Below, piece by piece: positions 62,791 to 64,000 of a DNA stretch of 64,000 nucleotides (position 1 is the first letter of the stretch; each line of letters begins with the position of its first letter). Below the pieces are notes generated by a model, which was not told the origin of the DNA, ran no database searches, and worked only from the letters and a program-made list of their open reading frames with translations. This stretch comes from a bacterium (GTDB taxonomy: Bacteria; Bacillota; Bacilli; Lactobacillales; Streptococcaceae), in NCBI GenBank assembly GCA_905221295.1, contig CAJNCP010000004.1:59545-123544 (forward strand), written 5' to 3'. Both the position numbers and the translations under genes were made by a program.

Positions 62791-63112
62791 CTCCTTCCAA
62801 GCTATTTTTTCTATTGTACTCCTTGCTCTCAGAGATAGCTCCGAAAAGAATGGGGATAATAGTCAGTTCAAAATATCTTATATAGACGTTTTAGAACTTA
62901 GGAATAAGAGGGTAGCAAGCCTCCATCTCTCTTAAATATTAATCTCTTGATTGACTTTTTTATTTAGTGTTACTTTCAATATTAAATGGGGATCCAATTA
63001 GAATGATCAAGGATAAACACCTATGCTCATCAAGCTAGTTCATAAATGTCGACAATCATAATAAATATATAGCACTTTGATTCGACTATAATATTGACAT
63101 TTGAATATCAAA
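62791..63112. other. Intergenic stretch without recognisable genes
   Basis: About 320 AT-rich bases. Apart from the start of the lipoprotein promoter on the left I see no ORF with a ribosome-binding site, no strong hairpin and no repeat. It borders the decayed gene to the right and is probably also degenerating. Confidence 0.5.
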
Positions 63113-63817
63113 ATGATGAAGGAGTTGAAGTCAATTAGAAACATAATCGTTTTGTTTATTATATTGCCAATCCTGACTGGAGGAATTCTATTACAGGTCT
63201 TTCTCTCCAAAAAAGAAAGCAAGTGGAGCGGCTTAATCCTGCTGGCTGTAACTTATGCCTTTTCTTTATTAACGGTCTTTTCTCTTGCCCATACCAACAG
63301 CATGACCTGATGGAACATTTTCAATTGGATTGTCTTAACGTTTTTTACTGCGAATATCCCTACCTCTGTTTTTTTAGCAATTTACTTCGCATGTCGAAAA
63401 AATCCTTAAAACAATGATTATACAGGATTATGGTCAGGAGACTGAATACGAAATAATTTATTAAGACACCGTTTTTCCTCTCATAACAGTCATAGTCTTT
63501 TATGCCCTCGTGCTATTATGCGAATTGAGTGGGATTACAGGTGATGAGATGGGCTACAGCCTGTTCTATTTTTACATTTTGGGCCCTGCTGTCGAATTGT
63601 TATGTGGTTTTTCTGCTGGCAAAAAAGGGGGTATCAATGATTCTTCCCATTAACAGGGATTTTTAACTGGTTTATTCCATTTTTCCTGTTTGGTGGACGG
63701 TTTATTACAGCAGAATGAATTTCACTCATACTTATCACGGCAGTTACAGCTATTCTCGATCTTTTAGCGGAAGCCTTTTCAGTAAAAAATACCGAATTAG
63801 TGCAAGATTTAAAATGA
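63113..63817 (+). pseudogene. Decayed multi-spanning membrane protein gene
   Basis: Hydrophobic text runs through several frames: IRNIIVLFIILPILTGGILL and FSLLTVFSLAHTNSMT, an in-frame TGA at 63308-63310, then WNIFNWIVLTFFTANIPTSV, a stop near 63400, then VIVFYALVLLCELSGITGDE and LGPAVELLCGFSAGKKGG, a frame change near 63630, then FNWFIPFFLFGGRFITAE, another stop, and AVTAILDLLAEAFSVKNTEL to 63817. At least three stops and two shifts. No ribosome-binding site. Five to six hydrophobic segments suggest a small membrane protein; family not recognised. Confidence 0.7.
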
Positions 63818-63818
63818 A

Positions 63819-63856
63819 AAAGAGGCGGTATCACTAAATGATGCCGCCTCTTTTCT
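63819..63856 (+). terminator. Terminator after the decayed membrane gene
   Basis: GAGGCGGTATCA, short loop, TGATGCCGCCTC then TTTTC: 12-bp stem (one G-U-type pair). It lies directly after the end of the pseudogene, which supports that a working gene once stood there. Confidence 0.85.
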
Positions 63857-63909
63857 GTTTTAGCGAACAGACTCTGTATTTTCTTTGCCTAAGTCTCATT
63901 CTGTAAAAC

Positions 63910-63961
63910 AAGGAAAAAGCCCCACAAGTCAACCAACTAAGGTTGCCTGCGGAGCTTTTCC
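63910..63961 (-). terminator. Terminator for leftward transcription from the right edge
   Basis: GGAAAAGCTCCGCAG ... CTTGTGGGGCTTTTTCC with inner CAACC/GGTTG on the minus strand, then TTGTTTT. It implies a gene on the minus strand beyond 64000 or just inside the window. Confidence 0.7.
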
Positions 63962-64000
63962 CACTAGATCATCCATCTTTAAGCCATTTATAGTATTTCT
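63929..64000 (-). CDS. Possible C-terminal end of a gene cut by the window edge
   Basis: A frame open from 64000 to TGA at 63929 reads 23 residues, including GLKMDDLVGKAPQATLVG. It overlaps a terminator hairpin, which happens at gene ends but also makes chance possible. Too short to name. Confidence 0.3.
   Translation of the reverse strand, partial: RNTINGLKMDDLVGKAPQATLVG

Overview
The window is chromosomal DNA of a mitis-group Streptococcus (S. mitis / S. oralis / S. pneumoniae relatives). The evidence is the moderately AT-rich base composition, the streptococcal S10-spc-alpha ribosomal cluster, the IreB-RuvX-DUF1292 and NrdD-GNAT-NrdG blocks, a ComX box, a CiaR-dependent small RNA, and a gene order that, from memory, follows the pneumococcal chromosome in two blocks (leuS to ruvA, and capD-like to a LplB/YtcP-type sugar ABC operon). 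No rRNA, tRNA, CRISPR array, prophage or intact insertion sequence was seen.

Layout. 1-3 kb: 5' end of leuS, a phosphatase, a CiaR-controlled csRNA, and a DUF711/ACT pair. 3-18 kb: 29 co-directional genes of the ribosomal cluster (rplQ back to rpsJ) including rpoA, infA, adk and secY, with a structured rpsJ leader and hairpin-rich gaps. 18-24 kb: anaerobic ribonucleotide reductase operon (nrdD, two small genes, nrdG, and a frameshifted uridine-kinase-like gene) behind an inverted repeat resembling NrdR boxes, then a ComX-box operon encoding a 47-residue protein and a large membrane protein. 24-31 kb: cardiolipin synthase, an iron alcohol dehydrogenase with a CcpA site, a lipoprotein, folC, a tandem hairpin repeat, DUF1292-ruvX-ireB, a second lipoprotein and spx. 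31-44 kb: mgtA with an M-box and a candidate leader peptide, pepQ-like peptidase, uvrA, divergent corA operon, LD-carboxypeptidase, CPBP protease, tag, ruvA and an XRE regulator.

44-64 kb: CapD-like sugar dehydratase, GT2 glycosyltransferase, MFS exporter, a 899-residue protein with eleven 41-residue repeats and a DUF2971-like C-terminus, a PadR-HAAS-DUF4097-membrane protein operon, DUF4299, tRNA hydroxylase TrhO, a bacteriocin-immunity-like gene beside a CPBP protease, a carbohydrate ABC importer (two permeases and binding protein, no ATPase) with a perfect cre, a lipoprotein, and at the right edge a decayed membrane-protein gene.

Most notable: (1) the mgtA leader, where an M-box riboswitch is followed by a 23-codon ORF beginning with acidic residues and prolines (MQIDDHPEP) and by mutually exclusive RNA pairings that can hide or free the mgtA ribosome-binding site, suggesting two layers of magnesium sensing; (2) the repeat/DUF2971 protein, a possible accessory or defence gene; (3) four tandem hairpin units with compensatory changes between folC and the DUF1292 gene; (4) an unexplained structured element behind rplQ with a UUCG-capped hairpin and crossing helices. 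Functions are inferred from reading the sequence; no database search was run.
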